From the NCBI RefSeq assembly GCF_014678725.1, contig NZ_CP061497.1, forward strand, positions 2,930,001-2,994,000: a stretch of DNA of 64,000 nucleotides, given 5' to 3'. This DNA comes from Thermomonas sp. XSG (GTDB lineage: Bacteria > Pseudomonadota > Gammaproteobacteria > Xanthomonadales > Xanthomonadaceae). The first letter of the stretch is position 1; every line of letters starts with the position of its first letter. Made by a program: the position numbers and the translations under genes. Of this stretch, positions 61,725 to 64,000 are shown in pieces. The notes beneath the pieces are model-generated. The model had not been told where the DNA came from. It saw only the letters and a list, made by a program, of their open reading frames with translations, and searched no databases.

Positions 61725-62863
61725 CGCGGCGATTTCCCGTCATCCAGCGACGGATCCACGGCAACCGTGGCCAGCTGGGGCATCGGGCCGTGCGAAGGGT
61801 GCCAGCGGCGCAGCTGGAATACGTAGGAGAGCACCTGGGCGACGGCGGCGTAGAGCTGCACGGGGATTTCCTGGTCGAGCTTGGCGTTGCGATACAAGGC
61901 GCGTGCCAGCGGCGGCGCCGCGACTGTCGCCACCCGGTGGGCGTTGCCGATCTCGCGGATCTTCAGCGCGATCTCGTCCACCCCCATCGCCACCACCTTG
62001 GGCGCCCGCATCTTGCCGGCTTCATACTTCAGCGCCACCGCGTAGTGGGTGGGGTTGGTGACGATCACGTCGGCCTCGGGTACCGCCTCCATCATCCGCC
62101 GCTGCGACATCTGCCGGGCCAGCTGGCGGACCTTGCCCTTGACCTCCGGGTTGCCCTCGTTTTCCTTGTGCTCGTCGCGCAGCTCCTGCTTGGTCATCTT
62201 CAGCTTCTGGCGCCAGTTCCAGTGCTGGTAGGGCACGTCGGCGGCGGCCAGCAGGCCCATCGCCCCGACCACCGCGACCAGCACGTGCAGCATGAAGCCC
62301 ATGCCTTCGGACACCGCCGCCTCCAGCGGCATCTTCTGCAACTGCGGGATGAAGCGCAGCGCGCGGTGCACGGCCCAGGCGCCGATGGCGCCGATGATCA
62401 GGATGCGCAGGATCTGCCGGACCAGCTCGGCCGCACCTTCTTGGCCGTAGGTGCGGCGCAGCCAGGCCATCGGGCTGAGACGGTCGAAATTGGGCTGCAG
62501 CGCCTGGTTGCTGAATACGATGCCGCCCATCGCCAGCGGCGCGATGAAGCAGGCCAGCAGCGCCACAGTGAGCAGCGGCAGTACCGGCAGCGCGGCACCG
62601 GCCACCAGCAGGGCTGCGTATTTGGGCAGACGGTCGGCGTGGCCGATCAGCGTGGGGTCGAAGCTCAGCGCGCCGCGCATCCAGCCCAGCGAGGTGCGCG
62701 CCATGTAGCCGCTGCTGGCCAGGATCGCGACCGCGGTCGCGCCCAGCACCGCAACATTGGCCAGCTCGCGCGAGCGCGGCACGTCCCCGCGTTCGCGGGC
62801 TTCGCGCAGGCGTTTGGGACTGGGGGCTTCTGTCCGGTCCTCGCGATCCGCCGACTCACTCAT
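61721..62863 (-). CDS. flhB: Flagellar export switch protein FlhB
   Basis: This 380-aa protein has four TM helices (~35-215) and a cytoplasmic domain with the autocleavage site N270-P-T-H. Self-cleavage between N and P switches export from rod/hook to filament substrates. The N-terminus E-D-R-T-E-A-P-S-P-K-R is typical. It lies 6 nt after fliR and overlaps flhA by 4 bp. Confidence 0.96.
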   Translation of the reverse strand: MSESADREDRTEAPSPKRLREARERGDVPRSRELANVAVLGATAVAILASSGYMARTSLGWMRGALSFDPTLIGHADRLPKYAALLVAGAALPVLPLLTVALLACFIAPLAMGGIVFSNQALQPNFDRLSPMAWLRRTYGQEGAAELVRQILRILIIGAIGAWAVHRALRFIPQLQKMPLEAAVSEGMGFMLHVLVAVVGAMGLLAAADVPYQHWNWRQKLKMTKQELRDEHKENEGNPEVKGKVRQLARQMSQRRMMEAVPEADVIVTNPTHYAVALKYEAGKMRAPKVVAMGVDEIALKIREIGNAHRVATVAAPPLARALYRNAKLDQEIPVQLYAAVAQVLSYVFQLRRWHPSHGPMPQLATVAVDPSLDDGKSPR

Positions 62864-62869
62864 TCCGAC

Positions 62870-63658
62870 TCAACCCGTGATGGCGCGGGCGGCCTCGAAT
62901 GCCTGCCCGAACAACGCCTCAACAGGAGGAAGCAATTCCCGTACCAGCACCATCAGCAGGAGCAGCCCGACCAGCAGCGCCAGCGGCATGCCGATCTGGA
63001 TGGGATTGAACTGCGGCGCGGCGCGGGAGAGCACGCCGACCACGATGTTCACCGCCAGCATCGCCACCGTGACCGGCAGCGACAGCAGCACGGCGGTGCG
63101 CAGTACGGTAGGGAAAAATCCGGGAACCACCGCCAGGAACGCCGCAAAATCGGCGAATGGGGCGCCAATGGGCTGTGCCCGGTAGCTGTCGGCCAGCAAC
63201 TTGAACAATGCCAGATGGGCATCGAGCGTGAAGAAGATCAGTCCGAAGCACAGGTAGAACCACAGCGACAGCACCGACATCTGGCTCTGGTTGGCGGGGT
63301 CGGCCATGGTGGCGAACGACAGCGCCATGTCCTGCGAGATGAACTGGCCGGCCAGGATGCCGACCTCGAAGGCCAGCCGCAGGACCATCCCGATGGCGAT
63401 GCCGATGGCGAATTCACGCAGCACGTTGAGTGCCGTCAGCGCGTCCACCGCCGCCGGTGGCGGCACCGGCAGCATCCCGGACAGCGCCGCCGACACCGCC
63501 AGGGTGATGATCAGGCGTGCCCGCGCCGGCATGCCGCGGCCGCCGATGAAGGGCAGCACCTGCAGGGCAGCACCGATCCGGATCGCGTGCCACAGCACCG
63601 TGCCCAGCATCGCGAACAGGTTGACGCCCTGCGCGCTGATGAAGGTGATGTCGTCCAT
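62870..63658 (-). CDS. fliR: Flagellar export protein FliR
   Basis: This 262-aa protein has ~6 hydrophobic segments and the FliR pattern L-P-F-I-G-G-R-G-M-P-A-R-A-R-L, F-E-V-G-I-L-A-G-Q-F-I-S and G-V-L-S-R-A-A-P-Q-F-N. With FliP and FliQ it forms the export-gate core. It lies 10 nt after fliQ. Confidence 0.94.
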   Translation of the reverse strand: MDDITFISAQGVNLFAMLGTVLWHAIRIGAALQVLPFIGGRGMPARARLIITLAVSAALSGMLPVPPPAAVDALTALNVLREFAIGIAIGMVLRLAFEVGILAGQFISQDMALSFATMADPANQSQMSVLSLWFYLCFGLIFFTLDAHLALFKLLADSYRAQPIGAPFADFAAFLAVVPGFFPTVLRTAVLLSLPVTVAMLAVNIVVGVLSRAAPQFNPIQIGMPLALLVGLLLLMVLVRELLPPVEALFGQAFEAARAITG

Positions 63659-63668
63659 GCCCCGGGTG

Positions 63669-63938
63669 TCAGCCGATCAGGTGCGGGATCTGCTGGAACA
63701 GCTCGGTGGTGAACGACACCAGCCGTCCCAGCAGGAAGTTGCCCATCAGCGCCACCACCGCCACCAGCGCGATGACCTTGGCCACGAACGCCACGGTGGG
63801 CTCGTTGATCGAGGTGGCGGCCTGCAGGATGCCCACCACCACGCCGGTGGCCAGCACCGCCAGCAGCAGCGGCATGGCCAGCAGCAGGGCCATGTACAGC
63901 CCTTGGGCCAGCTGGGTGAGGGCGGTTTCCGGACTCAT
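63669..63938 (-). CDS. fliQ: Flagellar export protein FliQ
   Basis: This 89-aa protein has two TM helices (L-L-A-M-P-L-L-L-A-V-L-A-T-G-V-V-V-G and I-A-L-V-A-V-V-A-L-M-G-N-F) separated by the conserved Q-A-A-T-S-I-N-E-P-T. It is an export-gate component. It follows fliP by 12 nt. Confidence 0.95.
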   Translation of the reverse strand: MSPETALTQLAQGLYMALLLAMPLLLAVLATGVVVGILQAATSINEPTVAFVAKVIALVAVVALMGNFLLGRLVSFTTELFQQIPHLIG

Positions 63939-63950
63939 CGGCGGGCCACG

Positions 63951-64000
63951 TCAGATCGTGTTGAAACTGCCGGCCAGGGCGCCGACCACCAGCACCCAGC
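63951..64000 (-). CDS. fliP: Flagellar export protein FliP, C-terminal fragment
   Basis: Only the last 15 complete codons are in the window: W-V-L-V-V-G-A-L-A-G-S-F-N-T-I and stop. The pattern G-W-x-L-V-V-G-x-L-x-x-S-F at the very C-terminus is that of FliP, and the place before fliQ agrees. The rest of the gene lies beyond the right edge. Confidence 0.85.
   Translation of the reverse strand, partial: WVLVVGALAGSFNTI

Overview
The window looks like a chromosomal segment of a motile, GC-rich gammaproteobacterium of the Xanthomonadaceae/Lysobacteraceae (Lysobacter, Luteimonas, Stenotrophomonas or Xanthomonas type). Supporting traits are the two-gene methionine synthase, the ~180-kDa NAD-glutamate dehydrogenase, the MarR-type EPS regulator, the acnB-vapBC-acnA-fadD (rpf-like) neighbourhood and the flhF-flhG-fliA-che-mot-par gene order. 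No tRNA, rRNA, CRISPR array, insertion sequence or complete prophage was recognised. The assignment comes from reading the sequence and recalled family knowledge; no search was run.

Layout. 1-3.3 kb: FKBP peptidyl-prolyl isomerases, UDP-glucose dehydrogenase, SlyX and a DUF2058 protein. 3.3-8.2 kb, minus strand: a SahR-like ArsR/methyltransferase regulator followed by methionine synthase split into two overlapping genes. 8.4-19.1 kb, plus strand: acyl-CoA dehydrogenase, giant NAD-glutamate dehydrogenase, then a tight trio of NAD kinase, a CHASE-GGDEF-EAL protein and a 5'-nucleotidase. 19.3-35.1 kb: a polysaccharide locus with an EPS-type MarR regulator, two nucleotide-sugar enzymes, flippase, acyltransferase, five GT4 glycosyltransferases, polymerase/ligase and methyltransferase. 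It is interrupted by a fasciclin-domain gene and nhaA and ends with a UDP-glucuronate-type epimerase. The 22-30.5 kb core has clearly more A+T and relaxed codon use, as expected of a transferred glycan cassette. 35.3-46.6 kb: hipBA, fadD/rpfB, a small lipoprotein, acnA, a degenerate GGDEF protein, vapBC and acnB. This is an rpf-like locus in which the DSF genes rpfF/rpfC/rpfG are not seen. 46.9-64 kb: a small DUF3817 membrane protein and then a long minus-strand flagellar/chemotaxis operon from fliP to a second cheA.

How the genes work together. Ugd plus the 34.1-kb epimerase can make UDP-glucuronate and UDP-galacturonate. The 19.9-kb dehydrogenase and GalE would supply further sugar nucleotides to the glycosyltransferases, flippase and polymerase. 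The flagellar operon supplies export-gate proteins (FliPQR, FlhBA), pole-targeting proteins (FlhF, FlhG), sigma-28, a CheA-CheY-CheZ relay, the MotC-MotD stator and a ParC-ParP system that would place the chemosensory array at the pole. A strong sigma-28 promoter candidate precedes the last three genes (STAS, CheY, second CheA), which occupy the place where related operons carry cheW.

The least explained signals are these: an in-frame REP-like palindrome inside the nucleotide-sugar dehydrogenase; several 8-13-bp perfect inverted repeats separated by 16 nt in regulatory regions; tandem hairpins before acnA; a structured ~120-nt element upstream of the DUF3817 gene; the STAS-CheY-CheA2 module; and the apparent loss of DSF genes at the rpf-like locus.
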